Positions 35,046 through 44,165 of a stretch of DNA of 64,000 nt are shown piece by piece. Every line of letters starts with the position of its first letter. Positions within the stretch are counted from its first letter, which is position 1. Source of the DNA: Novosphingobium sp. JCM 18896 (lineage in GTDB: Bacteria > Pseudomonadota > Alphaproteobacteria > Sphingomonadales > Sphingomonadaceae). A program made the position numbers and the translations under genes. The notes beneath the pieces were generated by a model, which was not told the DNA's origin, did not search any database, and saw nothing but the letters and a program-made list of their open reading frames with translations. Location: contig NZ_JAPCZF010000004.1 in the NCBI RefSeq assembly GCF_025938095.1, positions 124,001 through 188,000 of the forward strand. The letters are read 5' to 3'.

Positions 35046-36791
35046 ATGTCCGAAACCAAGACCCTCTACGCCGCTTTCGCCGGCCACATCGCTGACGTTC
35101 TCGACCGGCTCGAAGCCGCAGGCGAACTGCCCGCCGGGCTCAACCGCGCCGCGATCACGGTCGAGCCGCCGCGCGACGCCTCGCACGGCGATCTCGCGAC
35201 CAATGCCGCGATGGTCCTGGCCAAGCCTGCGGGCAAGAACCCGCGCCAGTTGGCCGAAGCGCTCGTCGCCGAGCTCGCCAAGCTGCCCGAGGTGACCAGC
35301 GCCGAGATCGCCGGCCCCGGCTTCATCAATCTGCGCCTCGTGCCCGAGGCCTGGCTCGCCGAACTGCGCGCGATCGCCGCGCTCGGCGACGACTACGGCC
35401 GCTCGAACCTCGGCGGCGGCACGACGGTGAACATCGAATACGTCTCGGCCAACCCGACCGGGCCGATGCACATGGGCCACTGCCGCGGCGCCGTGGTCGG
35501 CGATGCCCTGGCCAGCCTGCTCGAATATTCGGGCCACAAGGTCATCCGCGAATACTACGTCAACGACGCTGGCGCGCAGGTCGACGTGCTCGCGCGCTCT
35601 GCGCACGTCCGCTACCGCGAGGCGCTCGGCGAGGCCGTCGGCGAGATCCCCGAGGGTCTCTATCCGGGCGAATACCTCGTCCCGGTCGGCCAGCAGCTGG
35701 CGCAGGAGTTCGGCGACAAGTACGTCGGCGCGCCCGAGAGCGAGTGGCTGGTGCTGTTCCGCGAGAAGGCGGTCGCCGCCATGCTGGTGATGATCAAGCA
35801 GGACCTCGGCCTGCTTGGCATCCATCACGACCTGTTCTCGTCCGAGGCCGAACTCCAGGCCGCGGGCAAGCCCGAGGAAGCCGAGAAGTGGCTGCGTGCT
35901 CAGGATCTCGTCTACGATGGCGTGCTCGAGGCGCCCAAGGGCAAGACTCCCGAAGACTGGGAGCCCGTGGCCCTGCCGCTGTTCCGCTCCACCAAGTTCG
36001 GCGACGATCAGGATCGCCCGATCAAGAAGTCGAACGGCGCCTGGACCTATTTCGGTGCCGACCTCGCCTATCACTACCAGAAGGCCCAGACCGCCGACGC
36101 GCTCGTCGACATCTGGGGCGCGGACCACGCGGGCACGGTCAAGCGGATCAAGGCTGCCGTGGCCGCGATGACCGGCGCTGACGGCAAGGCTACCCCGTTC
36201 GAGGTCAAGCTCGTGCAGATGGTCCAGCTGCTGCGCAACGGCGAGCCGGTGAAGATGTCCAAGCGTTCGGGCAACTTCGTCACGCTCGCCGACGTGGTCG
36301 AGGAAGTCGGCAAGGACGTCGTCCGCTTCACCATGCTGACACGCAAGCCCGAGGCGCAGATGGACTTCGACTTCGCCAAGGTGGTCGAGGCGTCGAAGGA
36401 CAATCCGGTATTCTATCTCCAGTACGCCAACGCCCGCGTCCACTCGACCTTGCGCAAGGGCGCGGCCGAGGGCTTCGCGCCGTCGGATGCAGACCTGTCG
36501 CTGCTCGGCGAGGAGGAACTCGAGCTGGTCAAGCTCGCCGCGCAGTTCCCGCGGCTGGTCGAAGCGGCCGCCGTGGCGCGCGAGCCGCACCGCGTCGCCT
36601 TCTTCCTGGGCGACCTCGCCGCCGCGTTCCATTCGTACTGGAACGTCGGCAACGACCGCCCGGAAAAGCGGTTCATCGTGGCACAGAATGGCCAAGTGAC
36701 TGGCGCGAGGCTTTTCCTTGCGAGCCAAATCGGGCAGCTAGTCCGTAATGGACTGGCGCTGCTGGGCGTCGAGGCGGTGGAGGAGATGTAG
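35046..36791 (+). CDS. argS: Arginyl-tRNA synthetase
   Basis: 581-residue class I synthetase: N-terminal Arg-tRNA-synthetase additional domain (residues 1-100), the HIGH motif as HMGH in NPTGPMHMGHCRGAVVGDAL, the KMSK loop VKMSKRSGNF, and the C-terminal DALR anticodon-binding domain (YLQYANARVHSTL...). Length is typical. It starts the conserved alphaproteobacterial string argS-SPOR-nagZ-scpAB-tatABC. Confidence 0.97.
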   Translation: MSETKTLYAAFAGHIADVLDRLEAAGELPAGLNRAAITVEPPRDASHGDLATNAAMVLAKPAGKNPRQLAEALVAELAKLPEVTSAEIAGPGFINLRLVPEAWLAELRAIAALGDDYGRSNLGGGTTVNIEYVSANPTGPMHMGHCRGAVVGDALASLLEYSGHKVIREYYVNDAGAQVDVLARSAHVRYREALGEAVGEIPEGLYPGEYLVPVGQQLAQEFGDKYVGAPESEWLVLFREKAVAAMLVMIKQDLGLLGIHHDLFSSEAELQAAGKPEEAEKWLRAQDLVYDGVLEAPKGKTPEDWEPVALPLFRSTKFGDDQDRPIKKSNGAWTYFGADLAYHYQKAQTADALVDIWGADHAGTVKRIKAAVAAMTGADGKATPFEVKLVQMVQLLRNGEPVKMSKRSGNFVTLADVVEEVGKDVVRFTMLTRKPEAQMDFDFAKVVEASKDNPVFYLQYANARVHSTLRKGAAEGFAPSDADLSLLGEEELELVKLAAQFPRLVEAAAVAREPHRVAFFLGDLAAAFHSYWNVGNDRPEKRFIVAQNGQVTGARLFLASQIGQLVRNGLALLGVEAVEEM

Positions 36792-36793
36792 CC

Positions 36794-37561
36794 ATGGCCG
36801 ACGGAAAGAGCCACGATCACAGCGATATCGGCGAGCATCCCGAGGCGGATCCGCTGGTCCTGCCGGCGAATGCCGAGTGGGCCGAGGACGAAGGCGAAGC
36901 GCCGGCCGAGACCGCGCGCCTCGAATTCGGCGACGACGATGTCCGGCTGCCCTGGCTCGAGACCGACGGCGACGACGAGGAAGAGTTCAAGGGCTACAAC
37001 AATGGCCAGCTCTTCACCCTGATCGCGCTGGGCCTGCTCGCGGTCGCCGTGATCGGCGGCGGCATCTGGTGGGCACTCAGCCATCGCAAGGACGAGGTTC
37101 TGGTCGCCGACGGCAGCGTCATCGCCGCGCCCAAGCAGCCCTACAAGGAAAAGCCCAAGGACGCCGGCGGCAAGACCTTCGCAGGCACCGGCGACACCGC
37201 TTTCGCGGTGTCCGAAGGCCAGACCCGGCCGGCGCGGCTCGGCGAGAGCGCCGCCCCCAAGACCGCGGTGGTCGAACCCGCGGCCAAGCCGAGCGCCGGC
37301 GCCTCGCCTGCCGCACCGGCGCCTGCGGGCATCGGCGTGCAGATCGCCGCCTATACCTCGCGCGCGCAGGCCGATGCCGGCTGGACTCGTCTTTCGGGCC
37401 AGTACGAAGTGCTGTCGGGCCTCAATCACCGCGTGGTCGAGGGCAGCGCCGACATCGGCACCGTCTATCGCCTGCAGGTGCTCGCGGGCGACGTCTCGGG
37501 CGCCCATGCGCTTTGCGGCCGGCTCAAGGCGGCGGGGCTCGCTTGCCAGGTGAAGAACTGA
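36794..37561 (+). CDS. SPOR-domain membrane protein
   Basis: 255-residue single-pass protein: an acidic cytoplasmic N-terminus, one TM helix (about residues 77-97, LFTLIALGLLAVAVIGGGIWWAL), an Ala/Pro/Lys-rich periplasmic linker, and a C-terminal SPOR domain (about 178-255, GVQIAAYTSRAQADAGWTRLSG...YRLQVLAGDVSGAHALCGRLKAAGLACQV). It should bind denuded septal peptidoglycan and act at division. It begins 2 nt after the argS stop; the order argS-SPOR-nagZ is conserved in alphaproteobacteria. Confidence 0.9.
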   Translation: MADGKSHDHSDIGEHPEADPLVLPANAEWAEDEGEAPAETARLEFGDDDVRLPWLETDGDDEEEFKGYNNGQLFTLIALGLLAVAVIGGGIWWALSHRKDEVLVADGSVIAAPKQPYKEKPKDAGGKTFAGTGDTAFAVSEGQTRPARLGESAAPKTAVVEPAAKPSAGASPAAPAPAGIGVQIAAYTSRAQADAGWTRLSGQYEVLSGLNHRVVEGSADIGTVYRLQVLAGDVSGAHALCGRLKAAGLACQVKN

Positions 37562-37564
37562 GCT

Positions 37565-37721
37565 GCCACCCTCATCCAAGCTGCGCTAACTCCTGACGGA
37601 GCAAGCTCCGCTATCCTTCTCCCGCCAGCGGGAGAAGGGGCGCGTTTCCTGCCCTCTCCCGCTGGCGGGAGAGGCGCGAGACTTGGTCGCGCAGCGGCCT
37701 AGTCGCAGCGGTGAGGGTGGC
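37565..37721. repeat. Palindromic intergenic repeat, inverted pair (copy C, different subfamily)
   Basis: The outer arms are GCCACCCTCA (37565-37574) and TGAGGGTGGC (37712-37721). The inner inverted hairpins are CTTCTCCCGCCAGCGGGAGAAG and CTCTCCCGCTGGCGGGAGAG. It has the same long-cruciform architecture as copies A and B but other arm sequences. It fills most of the gap between the SPOR gene and nagZ. Confidence 0.75.
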
Positions 37722-37791
37722 CAGCCCGCTATCCACACCGCTGAACCGGGTAAAACTTGCGAAAATAGCGGCGAATTGCGATTTTCCCGCG

Positions 37792-38814
37792 ATGACCCCG
37801 GCTATCTTCGGCATCGCTGGCCACAGCCTATCGCCTGACGAGCGCGCGTTCTTCCGCGACGCCGATCCTGCCGGCTACATCCTGTTCGGCCGCAACATCG
37901 CCAGCCGCGACCAGGTCCGCGCGCTGACCGACGAGTTGCGCGCGATCCACGGGCGCGCGCGGACCTTCGTCTGCATCGATCAGGAAGGCGGCCGCGTGGC
38001 GCGGATGAAGCCGCCGGAATGGCTGGCCTTCCCACCGGGCGGGGCCTTCGATGCGCTTTACGACGTGGCCCCGGCCAGCGCGATCGAGGCGGCGCGGGTC
38101 AACGCCCATGCGCTCGGGCTCGACCTCGCCGAAGTCGGCATCTCGGTTGACTGCCATCCGCCGCTCGACGTCCGCCAGTCGGGCGCGCACGACGTGATCG
38201 GCGATCGCGCCTTCGGCAGCGAGCCGATGCGTGTCGCCGCACTGGGCCGCGCCACGCTCGACGGTCTTGCTGCGGCGGGGGTGGCGGGCTGCATCAAGCA
38301 CATGCCCGGCCACGGCCGCGCCATGGCCGACAGCCACAAGGAACTGCCCACGGTCACCGTCGGCGAGGACGAGCTCGAGAGCGATCTCGCGCCGTTCCGC
38401 GCCCTGGCCGACGCGCCGATCGGCATGACCGGGCATATCCGCTTCACCGCCTGGGATGCCGAGAACCCGGCGACGCAATCGCCTTTCGTGATCGCGGAGA
38501 TCATCCGCAAGCGCATCGGCTTCGACGGCCTGCTGCTGACCGACGATCTCGACATGGAGGCGCTGTCGGGCTCGGTGCCCGAGCGCGCGGCCAGGGCCAT
38601 CGCCGCGGGCTGCGACATCGCGCTCAACTGCTGGGCGAAGATGGACGACATGATCGGCATCGCCAGGCTGCTGCCCACCCTATCCGACGATGCGGCGGCG
38701 CGGTTCGACCGTGTGCTCGCCGCGACCGATCCGGTACGCGGCGAACTGGCGCGCCAGGGCGAACTCCTGGCCAAGCGCGACGCCTTGCTCGCGCTCGCGG
38801 GCGAAAGCGCCTGA
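37792..38814 (+). CDS. nagZ: Beta-N-acetylhexosaminidase
   Basis: 340-residue family 3 glycoside hydrolase that removes GlcNAc from anhydro-muropeptides during cell-wall recycling. Key motifs: IDQEGGRVARM (substrate-binding Arg), KHMPGHGRAMADSHKELP (the His/Asp catalytic loop) and LLTDDLDMEALSG, with the nucleophilic Asp. ATG 37792 (MTPAIFGIAG) is used; the 27-codon extension falls in the repeat-rich upstream region. Its stop overlaps the scpA start (TGATG). Confidence 0.94.
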   Translation: MTPAIFGIAGHSLSPDERAFFRDADPAGYILFGRNIASRDQVRALTDELRAIHGRARTFVCIDQEGGRVARMKPPEWLAFPPGGAFDALYDVAPASAIEAARVNAHALGLDLAEVGISVDCHPPLDVRQSGAHDVIGDRAFGSEPMRVAALGRATLDGLAAAGVAGCIKHMPGHGRAMADSHKELPTVTVGEDELESDLAPFRALADAPIGMTGHIRFTAWDAENPATQSPFVIAEIIRKRIGFDGLLLTDDLDMEALSGSVPERAARAIAAGCDIALNCWAKMDDMIGIARLLPTLSDDAAARFDRVLAATDPVRGELARQGELLAKRDALLALAGESA

Positions 38815-39608
38815 TGGGGGAGGCCGACCTCGCACCCACCCTGTTCCAGGGCGAGGACTGGGGCGCTCCCGCCGCGGCGCCGAGCGAGGATGCGGCCCTC
38901 TACCTCGAGCTCGACGGCTGGGAAGGTCCGCTCGACCTGCTGCTCGATCTCGCGCGGCGCCAGAAGGTCGATCTGCGGCAGATCTCGATCCTGGCGCTGG
39001 TCGAGCAATATCTGCTCTACATCGAGCAGGCCGAGCAGCTGCGGCTCGAGCTCGCCGCCGACTATCTCGTGATGGCGGCCTGGCTGGCCTATCTCAAGTC
39101 GGCGCTGCTGCTGCCCAAGGAGGAGCAGGAGGATCCGAGCCCCGAGGAAATGGCGCTGCGCCTGCAATTGCGGCTGCAGCGGCTGGCGGCGATGCGCGAG
39201 GCCTCGGCGCGGCTCATGGCGCGCGACCGGCTAGGGCGCGACGTGTTCCAGCGCGGTGCGCCCGAAGGCCTGCGCGTCGATCGCAAGAATGCCTGGCAGT
39301 GTGAGTGGTTCGACCTGATCCAGGCCTATGGCCAGGTCAAGGCGCGCACCGCGCCCGTGGTCCACGTCGTGCGTGACCGTATGGTCATGACGCTTGACAG
39401 CGCCTTGTCGCGCGTGTCGTCGATGCTCGGCATATCGCTCGACTGGATGGAACTGCGCGATTTCCTGCCGCCGCACGCCGATCCGCGGCTCAAGCGCTCG
39501 GCGTTGGCTTCGAGCTTCGTCGCCTGTCTCGAACTGGCCAAGCAGGGCAAGGCCGAGATGACGCAGGACGTGACCTTCGGCCCGCTGCACATGCGGCGCG
39601 CGGGATGA
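38814..39608 (+). CDS. scpA: Segregation and condensation protein A
   Basis: 264-residue kleisin that bridges the SMC heads. The conserved N-terminal ScpA block is clear (LDGWEGPLDLLLDLARRQKVDLRQISILALVEQYLLYIE; LAADYLVMAAWLAYLKSALLLP). The C-terminal winged helix includes a SALASSFVACLELAKQGKAEMTQDVTFGPLHM segment. Start overlaps nagZ and its end overlaps scpB (ATGA), so synthesis is coupled. smc itself is 21 kb away at 14209. Confidence 0.95.
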   Translation: MGEADLAPTLFQGEDWGAPAAAPSEDAALYLELDGWEGPLDLLLDLARRQKVDLRQISILALVEQYLLYIEQAEQLRLELAADYLVMAAWLAYLKSALLLPKEEQEDPSPEEMALRLQLRLQRLAAMREASARLMARDRLGRDVFQRGAPEGLRVDRKNAWQCEWFDLIQAYGQVKARTAPVVHVVRDRMVMTLDSALSRVSSMLGISLDWMELRDFLPPHADPRLKRSALASSFVACLELAKQGKAEMTQDVTFGPLHMRRAG

Positions 39609-40297
39609 CTTCGGAAAGCGAACGGCCCGACGATCTGGTCCGCGCCGTCGAGGCGACCTTGTTTGCCGCCACCGATCCGATGACGGTCGATGCGATCTCG
39701 ACCCATCTCGGCGGCGCTTCGGTGCGCGAGGCGCTGGCCGAACTGCGCCGACACTACGATGGCCGCGGCATCCAGCTCGTCGAGCGCGGCGGCCGCTGGC
39801 TGTTCCAGACCGCGCCCGATCTCGCGCACCTGCTGCGCCGCGAAAAGGAAGAGGTGCGCCGGCTGTCGCGCGCCGCCACCGAAGTGCTCGCGATCGTTGC
39901 CTATCACGAACCCGTCAGCCGCGCCGAGATCGAGGCGATCCGCGGTGTCCAGACCGCCAAGGGCACGCTCGACGTCCTGCTCGAAGCGGGCTGGGTGCGC
40001 GTTGCGGGGCGCCGCGAGGTGCCCGGACGGCCGGTGATCTATGCGACGACGCCGGCTTTCCTCGCGCATTTCGGCCTGCAATCGCGCCGCGATCTGCCGG
40101 GAATCGACGAACTGCGCGCCGCTGGCCTGCTCGATCCGATCGACGAGGCGATGCTGGCGATGGAGACGGTCGGGGAAACCGCGGCGGAGCGGGCGGGGGA
40201 AGGCACCGAGGAAACCGCGACGGATTCGGTCACGGCATTGTCACAGGACGCCGATACGGGGCCTGACGGGCTGGCAACCGACGAGGAAAGCGCCTAG
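39605..40297 (+). CDS. scpB: Segregation and condensation protein B
   Basis: 230-residue ScpB with two winged-helix domains (VEATLFAATDPMTVDAISTHL; LRREKEEVRRLSRAATEVLAIVAYHEPVSRAEIEAIRGV, VPGRPVIYATTPAFLAHFGL). A disordered acidic C-terminal tail of about 45 residues follows. Dimeric partner of ScpA and SMC. Overlaps scpA by 4 nt. Confidence 0.95.
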   Translation: MTSESERPDDLVRAVEATLFAATDPMTVDAISTHLGGASVREALAELRRHYDGRGIQLVERGGRWLFQTAPDLAHLLRREKEEVRRLSRAATEVLAIVAYHEPVSRAEIEAIRGVQTAKGTLDVLLEAGWVRVAGRREVPGRPVIYATTPAFLAHFGLQSRRDLPGIDELRAAGLLDPIDEAMLAMETVGETAAERAGEGTEETATDSVTALSQDADTGPDGLATDEESA

Positions 40298-40345
40298 ATA
40301 GGATAGCGTTAGGCGCATGCCGCCTGCGAAACTTCGGAGTCGATA

Positions 40346-40612
40346 ATGGGTTTTGGGTCTCTCTGGCACTGGGTCATCGTGCTGCTCGTCGTGCTCGTCC
40401 TGTTCGGACGCGGCCGCGTTTCCGAGATCATGGGTGATTTCGGCAAAGGCATCAAAAGCTTCAAGCAGGGCCTGAACGACGAAGACAGCAAGCCCGCCGC
40501 GCCGCCGGCCGCGCAGATTCCCCCTCAGGTGATTCCTGCGCAGCCCGTGCCGCCGCAGCAGGCCACGCTGAACGGCGAAACGGTGGTCGACACCAACTCG
40601 ACCAACCGCTGA
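40346..40612 (+). CDS. tatA: Twin-arginine translocase subunit TatA
   Basis: 88-residue TatA: a short N-terminal membrane helix ([15 protein letters not shown]), the FGRGR hinge, an amphipathic helix ([19 protein letters not shown]) and a Pro/Gln-rich tail. It forms the folded-protein pore with TatBC. 48 nt after scpB. Confidence 0.95.
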   Translation: MGFGSLWHWVIVLLVVLVLFGRGRVSEIMGDFGKGIKSFKQGLNDEDSKPAAPPAAQIPPQVIPAQPVPPQQATLNGETVVDTNSTNR

Positions 40613-40632
40613 ACCGCGCGGACTAACGCGTC

Positions 40633-40995
40633 ATGTTCGACGTCGGCGCGTCCGAACTTCTGCTGATCGTCATCGTCGCGATCGTCGTCATCGGCCCCAA
40701 GGACCTGCCGCGCGCGCTACGCATGGCAGGCCAGTGGATCGCCAAGATCCGACGTGTGTCGGGCCATTTCCGTTCGGGCATCGAGACGATGATCCGCGAG
40801 GCCGAACTCGCCGAGATGGAAGAGAAGTGGCGCAAGCAGAACGAAGAGATCATGAAGGCGCATCCGACGCCGGCCGAAGGCACGGTTGCCGCCGCCTCGG
40901 CCGAGGCCGGTCTGCCGCCGCCGGCAGAAAACGCGCCCGCAGAACATCAGAAATCGGAGACGGCCGAGCCGCAGCTCCCGCTTTCCTCGTCGTGA
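40633..40995 (+). CDS. tatB: Twin-arginine translocase subunit TatB
   Basis: 120-residue TatB: MFDVGASELLLIVIVAIVVIGPKDLPRALRMAG is the diagnostic TatB N-terminus (the Glu in the helix and the GPKDLP hinge). A long charged amphipathic helix and a disordered Ala/Glu/Pro tail follow. It forms the signal-peptide receptor with TatC. Confidence 0.95.
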   Translation: MFDVGASELLLIVIVAIVVIGPKDLPRALRMAGQWIAKIRRVSGHFRSGIETMIREAELAEMEEKWRKQNEEIMKAHPTPAEGTVAAASAEAGLPPPAENAPAEHQKSETAEPQLPLSSS

Positions 40996-41005
40996 GCCGC
41001 GCATC

Positions 41006-41803
41006 GTGTTGAAGATCAAGGAAATCGACGAATCGCAGGCGCCGCTGCTTGATCACCTGCTCGAGCTGCGCACGCGGTTGATGCGCTGCATCCTGGCGCT
41101 CGGCGTGGCCTTCGCGGTCTGCATGTATTTCGCCAAGCCGATCCTCGGCTTCCTGATCCGGCCGCTGGCCGAGGCCGGGCAGGGCAAGCTGATCTACACC
41201 AAGCTCTACGAGGCATTCTTCGTCGAGCTCAAGGTCGCGCTGTTCGCGGCCTTCTGCGTCAGCTTTCCGATCATCGCCAACCAGCTCTGGGCCTTCATCG
41301 CCCCGGGGCTCTATGCGAAGGAAAAGAAGGCCTTCCTGCCTTTCCTGATCGCCACGCCGCTGCTTTTCATGAGCGGCGCAGCGCTGGCCTACTATGTCGT
41401 CATGCCGACCGCGTTCCGCTGGTTCCTCGGCTTCGAGGGCAAGGCGGGCGGTCTCGACATCGAAGCACTGCCGGCCACCGGCGACTATCTGTCGCTGGTC
41501 ATGCAGTTCATCCTGGCCTTCGGCGTCAGCTTCCTGCTGCCGGTGCTGCTGCTGCTGCTCAACCGCGCGGGCATCGTCAGCCGGACCCAGCTCGCAGGAG
41601 CGCGCCGCTACGTCATCGTCGGCATGACGATCCTCGCGGCGGTGATCACCCCGCCCGACGTCGTCTCGCAGCTCATGCTGCTGATCCCGCTTCTGTTCCT
41701 GTTCGAGGGCTCGCTGCTGATCATGCGCTTCAGCGAGCGCCGCGCGGCGCTCGATGCGGCGACCGATCTCGAGCCGATCGGCGCCGACGCACCGCTGCCC
41801 TAA
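41006..41803 (+). CDS. tatC: Twin-arginine translocase subunit TatC
   Basis: 265-residue six-helix receptor for twin-arginine signal peptides. Conserved features: the cytoplasmic N-terminal LLDHLLELRTRLM, the FVELKVALFAAFCVSFPIIANQLWAFIAPGLYAKEKK segment with the functional Glu and Pro residues, and the C-terminal AVITPPDVVSQLMLLIPLLFLFE. GTG 41006 is chosen as start (TTG 41009 is possible). The stop overlaps the stop of the convergent amidohydrolase-like gene in CTAA. A likely client in this window is the serine hydrolase at 20904. Confidence 0.94.
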   Translation: MLKIKEIDESQAPLLDHLLELRTRLMRCILALGVAFAVCMYFAKPILGFLIRPLAEAGQGKLIYTKLYEAFFVELKVALFAAFCVSFPIIANQLWAFIAPGLYAKEKKAFLPFLIATPLLFMSGAALAYYVVMPTAFRWFLGFEGKAGGLDIEALPATGDYLSLVMQFILAFGVSFLLPVLLLLLNRAGIVSRTQLAGARRYVIVGMTILAAVITPPDVVSQLMLLIPLLFLFEGSLLIMRFSERRAALDAATDLEPIGADAPLP

Positions 41804-43164
41804 CGACCTTCGCCGGGTTCCTGCGGGGCGGTCTCGCCGTCCTTCGCCTGATAGACCAGCCGCCCGTTCACCCAGGTTTGCAGCACCTGGGTCGCGCGTA
41901 GTTCGGCGGGTGTCGCCAGCAGCGGATCACGATCGAGCAGCAGGAAATCGGCGCGCTGGCCCTTGGCGAGGCGACCGATGCGGCCCTCGGCGAAACCCGC
42001 CCAGGCCGCGCCTGCAGTCCAGGCCGCGAGCGCGCTCTCGCGCGTCAGCCGCTCCTGCGCCTGCCAGCCGCCATAGGGCTCGCCGTCGGCGCGCTGGCGC
42101 GTCACGGCGATGGAAAGCGCGGCGAAGGGTGCGGGTGTCGCGCCCGGTGCGCCCGAGCCGAACGCGAGCGAAGCGCCCGCGCCGGCGAGCGACTTCCAGG
42201 CATAGGCGCCGGTCACGCGCGCCGGACCAAGCCGCGCTTCGGCCACAGTCGAGCCGATCTCGACCTGCTGCGGCTGCATCGAGGCTGCGACGCCCTTGCC
42301 GGTGAGGCCCGGCAGGTCGTTGAGGTCGATCGCCTCGACATTCTCGATCCGCCAGCGCCGATCGCCCTTGTAGGTCTCGGACAGTTCGGCCAGCGAATCG
42401 ATCACCGCCTGGACGGCCTTGTCGCCGCTGGCCTCGACCGCGACCTGGAACTTGTCCATCGATGCGCGGCTCATCAGGTTCTTGAGCTGGGTCTCGCTGA
42501 GCCGCAGCCCGACCTTGCTGGTCGGGGCATCGGCATAAGGCGCCTTGAGCGTGGCGGCGCGGCTCATCAGCGCGCCGTCGAGCGTCAGCTTCACCCCGTT
42601 CAACCGCAGGCGATCGTCGTAGAGCCAGGGCGTCGGCCCTGGGCCGCCGATCAGGATCATCGCGTCGATGCCCTCTGCATAGGCCACGATCCGCATCTGC
42701 AAGGCACCTGCATCGCCTGCGCGACGGTAGGATTGCCAGTCCTCGATCGTGGTGCCCATGTCGGTGACGGTGGTGATCCCGCGCGCGAGCAGCGCCTGCT
42801 GCGCCTTGAGCAGCGCCTGGTCGCGATCCTCGGGGCGTGGCTTCGCGTCGGGCTTCGTATCGGTCAGCAGCGAGAGGCCCAGCGGCATCAGCTGGACGTG
42901 CGAATCGATGAAGCCCGGGATCACCGTGCGGCCCTTGCCGTCGACCTTGTAATCGACCTTGCCGGGGCGTTTGTCCGAACGCTGCAGCACCTGTTCGATC
43001 CGCCCGTCGTCGCCAAGCAGCAGGCCGGTGAAGCGCTCGACCTTGCCGTCGCGGTCGAGCGACATGCCGTTGACGTTGTCGATCAGCGTGTCGGCCTGGG
43101 CTGGGGTTGGGGCGGCGAGAACGAGAGCGAGGGAGAAGGCGAGCGCGGTAACCGAAGGCTTCAC
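41800..43164 (-). CDS. Degenerate amidohydrolase-superfamily (YtcJ-like) exported protein
   Basis: 454 residues with a signal peptide (1-24, ending PAQA). The fold signature of YtcJ-like amidohydrolases is present (GRTVIPGFIDSHVQLMPLG, KLTLDGALMSR, RWRIENVEAIDL, FGSGAPGATPAPFAAL, GRIGRLAKGQRADFLLLDRDPL, and a C-terminal WVNGRLVYQ). Compared with the usual metal-ligand pattern, HxH reads H-V-Q (His89, Gln91), the HA(I)GD His reads Glu (VEASGD), the EH pair reads EN, and GSD reads GSG. Only the bridging Lys region is kept. Metal binding and catalysis are therefore doubtful. GTG start in a GTGA overlap with the dehydrogenase stop. Confidence 0.82.
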   Translation of the reverse strand: MKPSVTALAFSLALVLAAPTPAQADTLIDNVNGMSLDRDGKVERFTGLLLGDDGRIEQVLQRSDKRPGKVDYKVDGKGRTVIPGFIDSHVQLMPLGLSLLTDTKPDAKPRPEDRDQALLKAQQALLARGITTVTDMGTTIEDWQSYRRAGDAGALQMRIVAYAEGIDAMILIGGPGPTPWLYDDRLRLNGVKLTLDGALMSRAATLKAPYADAPTSKVGLRLSETQLKNLMSRASMDKFQVAVEASGDKAVQAVIDSLAELSETYKGDRRWRIENVEAIDLNDLPGLTGKGVAASMQPQQVEIGSTVAEARLGPARVTGAYAWKSLAGAGASLAFGSGAPGATPAPFAALSIAVTRQRADGEPYGGWQAQERLTRESALAAWTAGAAWAGFAEGRIGRLAKGQRADFLLLDRDPLLATPAELRATQVLQTWVNGRLVYQAKDGETAPQEPGEGR

Positions 43165-44057
43165 TTGCGCCCCTTCCGCGGCAATCGGCGGATGATCGCG
43201 CTGGTGTCCTCGCGGCCGCCGCCCAGCGCCTGGACGTCGGCGAAGAACTGGTCGACCAGCGCGGTGACGGGCAGCGAGACGCCGAGGCCGCGGCCTTCCT
43301 CCATCACCAGCCCGAGGTCCTTGCGCATCCAGTCGATCGCCAGGCCGAAGTCGAACTCGTCGCGGCTCATCGTGTCCCAGCGGTTGTCCATCTGCCACGA
43401 CTGCGCGGCGCCGCCCGAAATCGCCTCGTAGACCTTGCCCATGTCGAGGTGCGAGGCCTGGGCGAAGCGCACGGCTTCGGCCAGCGAGCTGACGATGCCG
43501 GCGATGCAGATCTGGTTGGCCATCTTGGCGGTCTGGCCCGCGCCGGCCTTGCCGACATGGACGATGCGTGCCGAATAGGCTTCCATCACCGGGCGCGCCT
43601 GGTCGATCGCGTCGGTGCGGCCGCCGCACATCAGGGTGAGCGTACCCTTCTCGGCGCCGATCTGCGAGCCGGTCATCGGCGCATCGATGCAATGGACCTG
43701 GAGGTCGCGCGCCTCGACCGCGATCTGGCGGGCGATCCGCGCCGAGACTGTCGTGTGATCGGCAAAGACGCCGCCGCGACGCAGCGCGCGGAACACGCCC
43801 TGGGGGCCGAGCACGACGTCGGCGACGTCGTCGTCGTTGCCGACGCAGGTGATCACCATGTCGGCGCCTTCGGCCGCATCGGCCGGCGTTGAGGCGACGC
43901 GCGCGGCCAGGCCGGGATTGGCGGCCAGCCACTTGTCGAGCCGGCCGGGCGAGCGGTTGTAGACGGTCAATTCGTGCCCGGCCTTGCCGATGTGGCGGGC
44001 GATCGCTCCACCCATCACGCCGAGGCCGAGGAAGGAGACTTTTCGTTTCTCGCTCAT
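43161..44057 (-). CDS. NAD(P)-dependent beta-hydroxyacid dehydrogenase (3-hydroxyisobutyrate dehydrogenase family)
   Basis: 298-residue two-domain dehydrogenase. The Rossmann start is VSFLGLGVMGGAIARHIGKAGHELTVYNR, the substrate-binding loop is DAPMTGSQIGAEKGTLTLMCGG, and the catalytic Lys is in GAGQTAKMANQI, followed by the all-alpha C-terminal domain. Related to 3-hydroxyisobutyrate, tartronate-semialdehyde and gamma-hydroxybutyrate dehydrogenases; the exact substrate is open. ATG at 44057, divergent from ilvA. It is translationally coupled to the degenerate amidohydrolase downstream. Confidence 0.88.
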   Translation of the reverse strand: MSEKRKVSFLGLGVMGGAIARHIGKAGHELTVYNRSPGRLDKWLAANPGLAARVASTPADAAEGADMVITCVGNDDDVADVVLGPQGVFRALRRGGVFADHTTVSARIARQIAVEARDLQVHCIDAPMTGSQIGAEKGTLTLMCGGRTDAIDQARPVMEAYSARIVHVGKAGAGQTAKMANQICIAGIVSSLAEAVRFAQASHLDMGKVYEAISGGAAQSWQMDNRWDTMSRDEFDFGLAIDWMRKDLGLVMEEGRGLGVSLPVTALVDQFFADVQALGGGREDTSAIIRRLPRKGRK

Positions 44058-44165
44058 GGGGTCCTGTCTAGCGGCTTTTGCCGGAATGCAAACAGCCGAG
44101 CGCCGCTCTAGCTCCGAACCATGACAGTCCTTCCCATTTTCCCCGCTTTCCGGTAGCGCCCCGCC

